Shown here: piece by piece, positions 36,560 to 44,448 of the stretch | Numbering within the stretch: position 1 is the stretch's first letter | How the letters are laid out: the number at the start of each line of letters is the position of its first letter | Assembly: GCA_016125285.1 (NCBI GenBank) | Contig: WGMA01000049.1 | Coordinates: 1-64,000 of the forward strand | Origin: Phycisphaera sp. | GTDB lineage: Bacteria; Planctomycetota; Phycisphaerae; Phycisphaerales; Zrk34 | Length of the DNA: 64,000 nt | Reading direction: 5' to 3' | The notes under the pieces: generated by a model | Seen by the model: only the letters and a program-made list of their open reading frames with translations | What the model was told of the DNA's origin: nothing | Databases searched by the model: none | Made by a program: the position numbers and the translations under genes

Positions 36560-37084
36560 ATGAGCATGCAGGACCAACGATCCACGGAACAGCCGATGCC
36601 GCGCGGGCCGCGGGGCGACGTCCGCCGGCTGCGCGAGAGCGGCGGGGCGAGCGTCGCCGAGCTGCGCGAGTTTCTTCAAGAGATGCGCGGCAAGAGCCCG
36701 CAGGAGATGCTCGGCGTGATCGCGCAGAGCGACCTCGTTCGTAGCACGATCACCGCGACGATCGCCGCGATCGTGCTGCTGGTGGTGTTGACGGTGGTGC
36801 CGTTCGCGCTGAGCAAGGTGATGCCGACGGACAAGGCCGCGACCGGGCCCGCCGCGGCGTCGACGCAGAAGCCCGCCAAGGCCGACGCCGCACCGAAGCC
36901 CGACGCGTCCAAGCCCGCGACCGCCAACGCCGGCGACGCCGCGAAACCCGCCTCGGCCGATCCGCCCGCGAAGTCCGATGACCTGCTCAACAAGCTCGGC
37001 ATCGGCGAGCAGAAGAACGCCGACCCGAATTCGAACCCGCTCGACGGCAAGACCGACGACCTGCTGAAGGGACTCGACAAGTAG
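36560..37084 (+). CDS. Single-pass Ala/Pro/Lys-rich membrane protein (TonB-like layout)
   Basis: The 174 residues comprise a charged cytoplasmic part (1-62), one membrane helix at about 63-87 (ITATIAAIVLLVVLTVVPFAL) and a low-complexity periplasmic segment rich in Ala, Pro and Lys (KPAKADAAPKPDASKPATA). It ends with two related short motifs, DDLLNKLGIG and DDLLKGLDK. No family is recognised. The helix plus Pro/Lys/Ala spacer is the architecture of TonB and TolA, and the gene lies 68 bp after the two exbD genes. It is a candidate force-transmitting link, but no TonB C-terminal domain is present. GGAG lies upstream of the ATG. Confidence 0.65.
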   Translation: MSMQDQRSTEQPMPRGPRGDVRRLRESGGASVAELREFLQEMRGKSPQEMLGVIAQSDLVRSTITATIAAIVLLVVLTVVPFALSKVMPTDKAATGPAAASTQKPAKADAAPKPDASKPATANAGDAAKPASADPPAKSDDLLNKLGIGEQKNADPNSNPLDGKTDDLLKGLDK

Positions 37085-37091
37085 TCGCACG

Positions 37092-38537
37092 ATGTCCGAG
37101 GCCACGCCCAAGTCGACCGACCGCCGGCCGCTGATGCTCACCGCGGTGTACGCGATGCTGTGGGTCTGGCTGTGGTTCGACTGGATCGCGTGGTACCAGC
37201 TGCCGGATTGGGTCAAGATGCTGGGCTTTACCGCGTCGCTGCCGGTGATTGTGTACTGGGTGCGACGGGCGTGGGCGATGCGCAGCCCGGTCCGCAGGTG
37301 GGCGGTGCTGAGCGTCTGTTACGTGCCCGCGTCGCACTGGATGGTCTACGCGACCTACACGCTCGCCCTCGACGAGGTCCGGGTGATCTTCGCACGCGTG
37401 TCGATCGGCGGCGTGTTCGTCATCGGCCTGCTGTGGGCGGTGTGGTACGTCGAACGCGCCTCGCAGCGGATCCTCAGCCGCCGGCGCGCCGCGGCCGAGC
37501 GTCGCGGCGACCGCCGCATCTGGAACCCGCTCGACCTCGACGCGTGGTACTACGGCCAGCGCGTGCAGCGGCTCAACCAGTCGCTGACGACCCTCGTCGC
37601 CTACAGCCTCGCGTTCCTCGTGCTGTTCCTGCTGCTCAACCAGGTCGCGGGGTGCAAGGAGATCTACGAGATGCCGGCCGGCGGCGGCGAGCAGAAGCAG
37701 CTCCAGCAGGTCGTGAAGGTGCAGAAGGTCATCCGCAAGAAGTTCGTGATCAATCCCTACAGCGCGATCGTGTTCAACCCGCCGCCCATCGACGACGTGA
37801 AGCTGCAGCTGCTGGAGATCACCAAGCACGCCTACACCGTCGGCTACGGCCAGGGTACCGGCGCGGGATTCGCCGGCGGCACCAACCGCGGCAAGGTGCG
37901 GTTCATCCGCCTCGAATACGACGGCGGCGACTGGGACCAGGACATGGGCGTCGGCGCCGACCTGAACCTGCTGATCGAATACGGCGTGCGCACGGGGCAG
38001 AAGGTGGCTGAGCAGACCGAGTCGCGGAAGATCGTCGAGCTGCGGAACTTCCCCAAGGGCAAGAGCCCGCCGATGGTCTACATGACCGGGCAGCGGAGCA
38101 TCTCGCTGAGCAAGTCGGAGGTCGAGATCCTGCGGGAGTACCTGCTCGACAAGCACGGGATGATCTTCGCGGACAACGGCGGGTCGAGCGGGTGGCACAG
38201 CCAGTTCTTCAACCTGATGCGGAAGGTGCTGCCGCAGGTCGAGCCGGTGAAGGTGCCGCTGGACGACGTGGTGCACCGCGTGCCGTACGCGATCCCGTTC
38301 CTGCCTTACGTGGCGCCGCACGGCGGCAAGGACGCGTGGGGCTGGAAGGTCGACGGGCGTTGGGTGGTCTATTATCACCCGGGGGACATCGGCGACGCCT
38401 GGGCCGACGGACACGCGGGTGTGAAGCACGAGGTGTGGGAGGCGTGCTACCAGCTGGGCGTGAACGTCGTGTTCTACGCCCACGCCGAGTACAACAAATG
38501 GCTTGACGCGCGGGGCAAGGCAGGCGACAAGGAGTGA
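37092..38537 (+). CDS. Polytopic membrane protein with C-terminal DUF4159 domain
   Basis: The N-terminal half has about five hydrophobic helices (ending AYSLAFLVLFLLLNQVAG near residue 188). The remainder is a soluble DUF4159 domain, seen in GKVRFIRLEYDGGDWDQDM, SKSEVEILREYLLDKHGMIFADNGG and VVYYHPGDIGDAWADGHAG. DUF4159 has a class I glutaminase/ThuA-like fold in related proteins, but the function is unknown. In other bacteria it accompanies MoxR/BatA-type genes; here it lies eight bases after the TonB-like gene and overlaps the next TPR gene by 4 bp. A role inside the same envelope complex is inferred. Confidence 0.8.
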   Translation: MSEATPKSTDRRPLMLTAVYAMLWVWLWFDWIAWYQLPDWVKMLGFTASLPVIVYWVRRAWAMRSPVRRWAVLSVCYVPASHWMVYATYTLALDEVRVIFARVSIGGVFVIGLLWAVWYVERASQRILSRRRAAAERRGDRRIWNPLDLDAWYYGQRVQRLNQSLTTLVAYSLAFLVLFLLLNQVAGCKEIYEMPAGGGEQKQLQQVVKVQKVIRKKFVINPYSAIVFNPPPIDDVKLQLLEITKHAYTVGYGQGTGAGFAGGTNRGKVRFIRLEYDGGDWDQDMGVGADLNLLIEYGVRTGQKVAEQTESRKIVELRNFPKGKSPPMVYMTGQRSISLSKSEVEILREYLLDKHGMIFADNGGSSGWHSQFFNLMRKVLPQVEPVKVPLDDVVHRVPYAIPFLPYVAPHGGKDAWGWKVDGRWVVYYHPGDIGDAWADGHAGVKHEVWEACYQLGVNVVFYAHAEYNKWLDARGKAGDKE

Positions 38538-40147
38538 TACGGAGCATGGATCCACAGATGCACACGGATGGTGACGTCAGCGATCGAGCGATTGCCAGAG
38601 GTCAGGGTGGGTGTTCGCGTGTTTCGCCCTCGACGATCGCCGCCGTGTGCATCTGCGGGGCCGTGCTCCTCGCTTCCCTGACGCCGGCCAGCGCCGCGCG
38701 CCTCGACGACCTCGAGCAGATGCCCATCGACACCTTCGCGAAGCTGCGCGAGGTGGAGAAGTACCAGCTGCAGGTCGCCGAGAAGATGTACCTCGACGAG
38801 AAGTGGGCGGTCGCCCAGGCCGAGTACGAGAAGTTTCTCCAGCTCTACGAACGCAGCGTCGGCGCGCCCTACGCGCAGCTGATGTGGTCGAACTGTCAGC
38901 GGAACCAGCGGAAGGTCAACACGGCGATCCGCGACGGGTACCAGTCCGTGCTGGACTACTGGCCGGACTCCCGCGAGGCGATCGTCGCGTCGTACATGAT
39001 CGGCCGGTCGTACCAGGACATCGGCGAGCCGGCGAAGGCGAAGAAGGCTTACGCGCAGCTCATTGCCGATCACCCGAATCACGTCGTGGCGGTGAAGGCG
39101 AAGGTCAACCTGGTCGAGATCGCGCGGGTCGAAGAGGACAACGACCGCCGCGTGGAGCTGTGGAAGGACCTGACGTACAACACCAAGCGCGACAAGGAAA
39201 ACGGGCGCTACTGCGCCGACGCGGCGCGCGACCTGGCGCAGCACTACCTGAACAAGGCGTCTTTCGACGACGCGCTCAAGGCGCTGGAGACGACGTGGAA
39301 GGACCACGAGCTGACCTACCGCGTGTTCGAGGTGTCGCGCGGGCCGATCCGCAACCTCCTGGACCAGGCGGACAAGAAGGCGGCGGGCGCGCAGCTCGCG
39401 GACAAGGTCGTGGCGTACATCACGTCGCAGGTGCCGGCGGACCAGTCCGACGAGCAGGCCAAGCGTCGCGCCCGCGAGTATTGGTTCTGGATCGCCGAGG
39501 TGCAGGCTTACGCCCGGCGTGACGATCAGGTGATCAAGACGTACGAGCAGATGGTCGACAGGTTCGGCGCGGACGACGAACTGCTCGACCACATGGCGGG
39601 GTGGTTCCGCGGTCACGACCGCCGCGACGAGGCGCGCCGCATCTACGGCAAGTTCAAGGATCAGGCGCGCGGCCAGGGCAACATCGCCTACATGTACCGC
39701 GAGGAACGCAAGTACGACGACGCGATCAAGATCTATCAGGACCTGATGACCACCGACGCCGACCGCGCGGACAATTATCAGTGGGCGATCGCCGAGTGCT
39801 ACGAAGACTCCGGCAAGCTCAAGGAAGCCATTCAGACCTTCCGACAGACCGACCGTTACCCGAGCAACTACATGCGGATGGCGTCGTGCCAGCGCCGGCT
39901 CAAGCAGTACAACGAGGCGCTGGTCCTTTACAACCAGGTGCTCAGCGACAACGGCACGGCGCCGCAGGCGATGCTCGAAATCGGTTACACCTACGAGCAG
40001 GCCGGCGATAAGGAAAAAGCGATCAAGGGGTTCCAGCGGGTCTGCAAGGCGTTTCCCACCTCCGGTCAGGCCAGCCGCGCCCACGCCCACCTCCAGAGCG
40101 AATACAAGATCACCATCACGCTCGGCGGTTCCAAGGACGACAAATAA
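38534..40147 (+). CDS. Exported TPR protein, last gene of the ExbBD cluster
   Basis: A signal-like segment (STIAAVCICGAVLLASLTPASA, near residues 33-53) precedes some 480 residues of TPR helices (AQAEYEKFLQLYERS, AKKAYAQLIADHPNHVVA, AIKIYQDLMTTDADRADNY, AIKGFQRVCKAFPTSGQAS). The nominal GTG start at 38534 overlaps the DUF4159 stop, and an ATG lies at 38546. The first 20 codons (MDPQMHTDGD) look like a fragment of a dispersed repeat fused to the 5' end, so the true start may lie nearer the signal. Proteins like this act as periplasmic scaffolds; GltE-type TPR proteins of gliding machines are an analogy only. Confidence 0.78.
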   Translation: MIRSMDPQMHTDGDVSDRAIARGQGGCSRVSPSTIAAVCICGAVLLASLTPASAARLDDLEQMPIDTFAKLREVEKYQLQVAEKMYLDEKWAVAQAEYEKFLQLYERSVGAPYAQLMWSNCQRNQRKVNTAIRDGYQSVLDYWPDSREAIVASYMIGRSYQDIGEPAKAKKAYAQLIADHPNHVVAVKAKVNLVEIARVEEDNDRRVELWKDLTYNTKRDKENGRYCADAARDLAQHYLNKASFDDALKALETTWKDHELTYRVFEVSRGPIRNLLDQADKKAAGAQLADKVVAYITSQVPADQSDEQAKRRAREYWFWIAEVQAYARRDDQVIKTYEQMVDRFGADDELLDHMAGWFRGHDRRDEARRIYGKFKDQARGQGNIAYMYREERKYDDAIKIYQDLMTTDADRADNYQWAIAECYEDSGKLKEAIQTFRQTDRYPSNYMRMASCQRRLKQYNEALVLYNQVLSDNGTAPQAMLEIGYTYEQAGDKEKAIKGFQRVCKAFPTSGQASRAHAHLQSEYKITITLGGSKDDK

Positions 40148-40195
40148 CACCCTCGTGACCGAGGCGCCCCTCACCCGACAAGCCGGCGGCGCGTA

Positions 40196-40224
40196 TTGGT
40201 CCGCTCTTGCGTTGCGGGTAGACT
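40196..40224 (+). promoter_or_regulatory. Sigma-70-like promoter for the biosynthetic cluster's first operon
   Basis: TTGGTC (40196-40201), 17 bases, then TAGACT (40219-40224), 68 bp before the ATG at 40293, which has AGGGG upstream. It is the only clear promoter in the 145-bp gap after the TPR gene. Confidence 0.5.
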
Positions 40225-40292
40225 AGGCCCGCCCTGGCGGTCAACGACGACCGGCACGCGTTTGATGACGCAGACAGGATCCACAGGGGATT

Positions 40293-41465
40293 ATGAAGTC
40301 AAAGATCAGCGAACCGGGCACGATTGGGTCGCGCGTATCTGCATACGCGGCGGCGGTCGGTGGTGCGCCGGCGTCGCGTGTGACTACGCCCGTGATCGGC
40401 ATGCTGCCCGGCGAAGGCATCGGGCCCGACCTGCTCGGCTATGCGCGCCAGGTGCTCGCGGCGGTCGAGTCCGTCAGCGACATCGATGCAACGGTCGAGG
40501 TCGGCGGTGATATCGGTCTGCCCGCCAAGGCGGCGAGCGGACGCGAGCTATCCGACGAAGTGGTCGCGTTCTGCCACGACGTGTTCGAGCGCGGCGGGGC
40601 GATCCTCGCGGGCCCCGGCGGCGGGCGATTCGTCTACGACCTCCGCAAAGCCTTCGACCTGTTCGTCAAATTCAGCCCGCTGCGTCCCTGCGACGAGTTG
40701 GCGTCGTGCGGGCGGTTGCGGCCGGAGCACGTGCGCGGCGTCGACATCGTCGTCGTCCGCGACAACGTGTCGGGCATCTACCAGGGCCGGTCCACCGTCG
40801 TCGAATCGCCCAACGCGCCGCGCCGTGTGCAACACACGTTTTCCTATGACGAGGCACAGGTCGCTCGCCTTGTCGCCGCGGGCGCCCGACTCGCGGCCGG
40901 GCGACGCGGACGCGTCACCGTCGTGGTCAAGTTCGGCGGGCTGCCCGAACTCAGCGCGTTGTGGAAGCGCGTGACCCACGACGTGTGCGACCCGATGAAC
41001 GTGGCCGTCGAAATGATCGACGTCGACCACTGCGCCTACCGCCTCATCCAACAGCCCGACGCGTTCGACGTGCTGATCACACCGAACATGATCGGCGACG
41101 TGCTCGCGGACCTGGGCGCGGTGCTGCTCGGCTCGCGCGGGCTGACGTATTCGGGCAACTTCAGCGCCCACGGCGCGGCCGTCTACCAGACCAACCACGG
41201 CTCGGCGCATGACCTGGTCGGCGCCGACCGCGCGAATCCCGCGGCACACCTCATGGCGCTGGCGATGATGCTGCGGGAGAGCTTCGGCCTGAGCGCCGAG
41301 GCCGATCGCATCGAGCGAGCCCTCCGCGACGTGTGGTCGCAGGGCTGGCGTACGGCCGACATCGCCCAGGCCTCAAGCAACGGCAAAGTATTGGGCACGC
41401 AGGACCTTACGGCGCGCGTCGTCGACGCGATCGCCGCCGATGAGTCGTCCGACACGGCGGTGTGA
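40293..41465 (+). CDS. Isocitrate/isopropylmalate dehydrogenase family protein
   Basis: Recognisable beta-decarboxylating dehydrogenase blocks are present: IGMLPGEGIGPDL for the N-terminal fold, DIVVVRDNVSGIYQGRS for the substrate loop, FDVLITPNMIGDVLADLGAVLLGSRGL for the metal/NAD face, and TNHGSAHDLVGADRANPAAHLMALAMML for the cofactor region. The usual KANVL catalytic-lysine segment reads KFGGL, and the substrate loop is divergent, so it is not a housekeeping Icd or LeuB. It probably oxidises a 2-hydroxy-dicarboxylate-like intermediate. It is followed directly by the fusion gene, with start and stop nearly touching. Confidence 0.85.
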   Translation: MKSKISEPGTIGSRVSAYAAAVGGAPASRVTTPVIGMLPGEGIGPDLLGYARQVLAAVESVSDIDATVEVGGDIGLPAKAASGRELSDEVVAFCHDVFERGGAILAGPGGGRFVYDLRKAFDLFVKFSPLRPCDELASCGRLRPEHVRGVDIVVVRDNVSGIYQGRSTVVESPNAPRRVQHTFSYDEAQVARLVAAGARLAAGRRGRVTVVVKFGGLPELSALWKRVTHDVCDPMNVAVEMIDVDHCAYRLIQQPDAFDVLITPNMIGDVLADLGAVLLGSRGLTYSGNFSAHGAAVYQTNHGSAHDLVGADRANPAAHLMALAMMLRESFGLSAEADRIERALRDVWSQGWRTADIAQASSNGKVLGTQDLTARVVDAIAADESSDTAV

Positions 41466-41467
41466 TC

Positions 41468-43456
41468 ATGGCAGGGGCCCTCCTCCTCATCGACATGCAG
41501 CGGGATTTTCTGCAGCGACCGGACCTGCGTCCGCGTGTTGATCGCCTCGTGCGCCGCGCGGGGCAACTGCTCGACGCGTGCCGCGCGGCCGGTGTGCCCG
41601 TGATCCATGTACGTACGACCATCCATCGCGACGACGATCAACGCATGACGCACTGGCGACTGGCCGGGCGCTGGATGTGTGTCGCCGGCACGCCCGGCCA
41701 TGAACCGCCCGATGCGCTGCGCGAACGCGAAGGCGAGCGCGTGATCCACAAGCACGGGTACAGCGCCGCCGTCGACGGTGAGTTGGGCCGTGTGCTGCGC
41801 GATGTCGAGTGTGACACGTTGATCATCGCCGGCGTACACGCGCACGCGTGCGTGCGCGCGGCGGCGATGGATGCGCTCGGCGCCGGCCTGCGGGTGGTGA
41901 TCGCCGACGACGCCGTGGGCGGGTACGACGCGCCGCACGCGGCGATTACGCGGCGGTTCCTGGCGGAGCGATCGGTCGCGTATCGCTCGACGGACGCGAT
42001 TGCGGCGAGGCTTACGGCCGGCGAATCACCGGCCGGGGGCGACGGGCCGTACGTTCACCGCGATCCGCGTGACGCGCGTCGTGTGCTGTTCGAGGTCGCC
42101 GACGCCGACGGCGCAGCGGTCGACGCGGTCGTCGGCGGGTGCGTGGAGGCGGCCGCGACGTGGCGACAGACGCCGATGTCGACACGCGGCGACCTGCTGC
42201 TCGCGCTGGCGGACCGGATCGAGCGCGATGGGACGACACTGACGCGCCTCATGGTCGAGCAGATCGCTAAGCCGGCGAAGCACGCGTCGGCCGAGGTGGC
42301 GTTGGGCGCCGCGTTCCTGCGCGAATCAGCGCGGCACGCGACGGACGTGATCGACGAATCGGTACGACCCGGCGTCTCCGTGCGTCACGCGCCGCTGGGG
42401 GTTGTCGCCGCGATCACGCCGTGGAACAACCCGGTCGCGGTGCCGCTGGGCAAGATCGGCCCGGCGTTGCTGTGGGGCAACGCGGTCGTGTGGAAGCCGG
42501 CCCCGGCGGCGCGGTTGATCGCCGAGCGGATCGGATCGCTGATGGCGGACTGTGGCGTGCCCGCGCGGCTCGTCGGCGTGCTGCACGGCGGGGCGGCAAC
42601 GGCGCAGCGCCTGGCTGCACACGTCAACGTCGACGCGGTGACACTCACCGGTTCGATCGAAGCGGGGCACGCGCTGGGACAGGTCGCGGCGGGGCGTCAC
42701 GTGCCGTATCAGGGCGAACTGGGTGGCAACAACGCCGCGATCGTGTGGTCGGACGCTGATCTGGCAGCCGCGGCGCGTTCGATCGCCTCGGCGGCGTTCG
42801 GATTTGCCGGCCAGCGCTGCACCGCCAACCGCCGCGTGATCGTCGACGAAGCGGTCGCCGACATCGTGCTGGATCACCTGGTCGACGCCACGCGCGAACT
42901 GACGTGGGGCGACCCCGCCGACGCCGCGACGGACGTCGGCCCCGTGATCTCAACCCGCAAGCGTGACGCCTTGCTGGAGGACATCGCCGACGCCCGCGCC
43001 CGTGGGAACCGCGTGATCACGCCGCACACGGACACCGTAATCGCGGCGCCTTGCGGACACGGCCTTTACGTTCCGCCGACGATCGTCTGCTGCGACGCCG
43101 CCGACGATCGGATCGTGTGCGACGAGTCGTTCGGCCCGATTCTCGTCGTCCAGCGTGCCCGCGACTTCGACCACGCGATGACGCTGCTGAACGGCGTGGA
43201 GCACGGCCTCGCCGCGTCGCTATACAGCGTGTCGGCACAACGCCGTGACCTGTTCCGAAACGGCGCACGCGTGGGTATCCTACGTATCGGTCAGCCCACG
43301 ACCGGCGCCGATCCGTCGGCGCCGTTCGGTGGGTGGAAAGCGTCCGGTGTCGGCCCGCCCGAGCACGGCGCGTTTGATCGTCTGTTCTTCACCAGGCCCC
43401 AGGCCGTGTACGACGACCGCAACGATTCCCCGGGTGAATCTCCACAATCGAGGTGA
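41468..43456 (+). CDS. Isochorismatase-like hydrolase fused to aldehyde dehydrogenase
   Basis: Residues 1-185 are a cysteine hydrolase of the isochorismatase/nicotinamidase type. Asp9 is in LLLIDMQRDF, the Lys is in VIHKHGYSA and the Cys near 127 is in GVHAHACVRAAAMDALG. Residues 195-650 are a complete NAD(P)-dependent aldehyde dehydrogenase: NNPVAVPLGKIGPALLWGNAVVWKP for cofactor binding, the general-base Glu in GELGGNNAAIVW and the catalytic Cys near 451 in GFAGQRCTANRRV. Both active sites look intact. A single polypeptide could hydrolyse an amide, ester or enol ether and oxidise an aldehyde in sequence. The frame opens with GTG 41462; ATG 41468 is preferred. Confidence 0.88.
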   Translation: MAGALLLIDMQRDFLQRPDLRPRVDRLVRRAGQLLDACRAAGVPVIHVRTTIHRDDDQRMTHWRLAGRWMCVAGTPGHEPPDALREREGERVIHKHGYSAAVDGELGRVLRDVECDTLIIAGVHAHACVRAAAMDALGAGLRVVIADDAVGGYDAPHAAITRRFLAERSVAYRSTDAIAARLTAGESPAGGDGPYVHRDPRDARRVLFEVADADGAAVDAVVGGCVEAAATWRQTPMSTRGDLLLALADRIERDGTTLTRLMVEQIAKPAKHASAEVALGAAFLRESARHATDVIDESVRPGVSVRHAPLGVVAAITPWNNPVAVPLGKIGPALLWGNAVVWKPAPAARLIAERIGSLMADCGVPARLVGVLHGGAATAQRLAAHVNVDAVTLTGSIEAGHALGQVAAGRHVPYQGELGGNNAAIVWSDADLAAAARSIASAAFGFAGQRCTANRRVIVDEAVADIVLDHLVDATRELTWGDPADAATDVGPVISTRKRDALLEDIADARARGNRVITPHTDTVIAAPCGHGLYVPPTIVCCDAADDRIVCDESFGPILVVQRARDFDHAMTLLNGVEHGLAASLYSVSAQRRDLFRNGARVGILRIGQPTTGADPSAPFGGWKASGVGPPEHGAFDRLFFTRPQAVYDDRNDSPGESPQSR

Positions 43457-43461
43457 CGGCA

Positions 43462-44442
43462 ATGATCGGTTTGACCATAGATCGTCTCGTGCGACGCCCC
43501 GCGAAGTATTTTTATCGCAACAACATGGAAACGGCCGGCATCGGCCGGACGATGAAGTGGTCCAAGGCGTACAACCGGTGGCGTTACGCGAGCCGCCGTC
43601 GACAGCATCAGCGCCTCTACGACACGGCGTTCGACGAGCTGCTGCTGGAGAACGGCTACGGCGACACGACCGCGAAGAACAACGTCATGCGCGACGGTTG
43701 GGCGCTGGACGAGTCGATGACATTGCCGCACCTCGACGAACTGCTCGCGGAGACCGGTCCGCTGATCGACGAACGCGGCGGCATCAAGGACCCCAAGCGT
43801 GCGTACGGCAACAAGCCGTTCTTCCAGACGATCCGCCAGCCCGAAGATGTCGAGCGGTACAAGTCGTTCCTCGATTTTCCGATGTCGTCGGAGATCCTGG
43901 AGACGATCGGCCGCTACATGGGCACGATCCCGGTGCTGTCGAAGACGATGCCGCCGGGCATCCGCTTCGTCGAGTCGTACGCCGCGTACGAGGACGAGCC
44001 CGACCCGCCGTACCGCGAGAGCCAGTTCTACCACCTCGACATCCACGACCTGCCGCTGGTGTACATGATCGTGCTGCTGCGTGAGGTGACCATGGAGCAC
44101 GGGCCGTGGTGCTTCCTGCCTGCGTCGGTGTCGGCGCGCGCGGCCAAGGCGATGAACTATCGCCAGCGCGGCGCGCCGTACCGCATCACCGACGAGGAGA
44201 TGTACAAGCACGTCGATCCGAGCGAGATGATCCCGCTAATCGGGCCGCCCGGCACCGTCCTGTTCATCGACTCCGGCCGCTGCTTCCACTACGGCAGCCG
44301 CAACTCCGTCAAGCCGCGCTACATGATGATGTACGGCTTCACCACGCCGTGCCGCACCGACCTGACGATGACCTACATGACCAAAGAGAAGTTCCCGATC
44401 GACCCATCGGCGTCACGCCTGCGTCGCATGGTGCTCGAGTGA
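43462..44442 (+). CDS. PhyH-like Fe(II)/2-oxoglutarate dioxygenase
   Basis: The 326-residue protein has the double-stranded beta-helix signature of phytanoyl-CoA dioxygenases. The HxD pair is in SQFYHLDIHDLP (His about 191), and the distal His is in SGRCFHYGSRN (about 276), followed by a 2-oxoglutarate-binding Arg (KPRYMMMYGF). GPWCFLPASVS and GPPGTVLFID support the assignment. It would hydroxylate or otherwise oxidise a pathway intermediate. The ATG at 43462 is chosen because GAGGTG lies just upstream. It ends six bases before the convergent phosphatase gene. Confidence 0.8.
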   Translation: MIGLTIDRLVRRPAKYFYRNNMETAGIGRTMKWSKAYNRWRYASRRRQHQRLYDTAFDELLLENGYGDTTAKNNVMRDGWALDESMTLPHLDELLAETGPLIDERGGIKDPKRAYGNKPFFQTIRQPEDVERYKSFLDFPMSSEILETIGRYMGTIPVLSKTMPPGIRFVESYAAYEDEPDPPYRESQFYHLDIHDLPLVYMIVLLREVTMEHGPWCFLPASVSARAAKAMNYRQRGAPYRITDEEMYKHVDPSEMIPLIGPPGTVLFIDSGRCFHYGSRNSVKPRYMMMYGFTTPCRTDLTMTYMTKEKFPIDPSASRLRRMVLE

Positions 44443-44448
44443 TCGCGT

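Noticed and set aside
36023-38555. Minus-strand frames over the exbD and DUF4159 genes
   Set aside because: The plus-strand frames carry clear ExbD and DUF4159 motifs and overlapping start/stop signals; the opposite frames are shadows.
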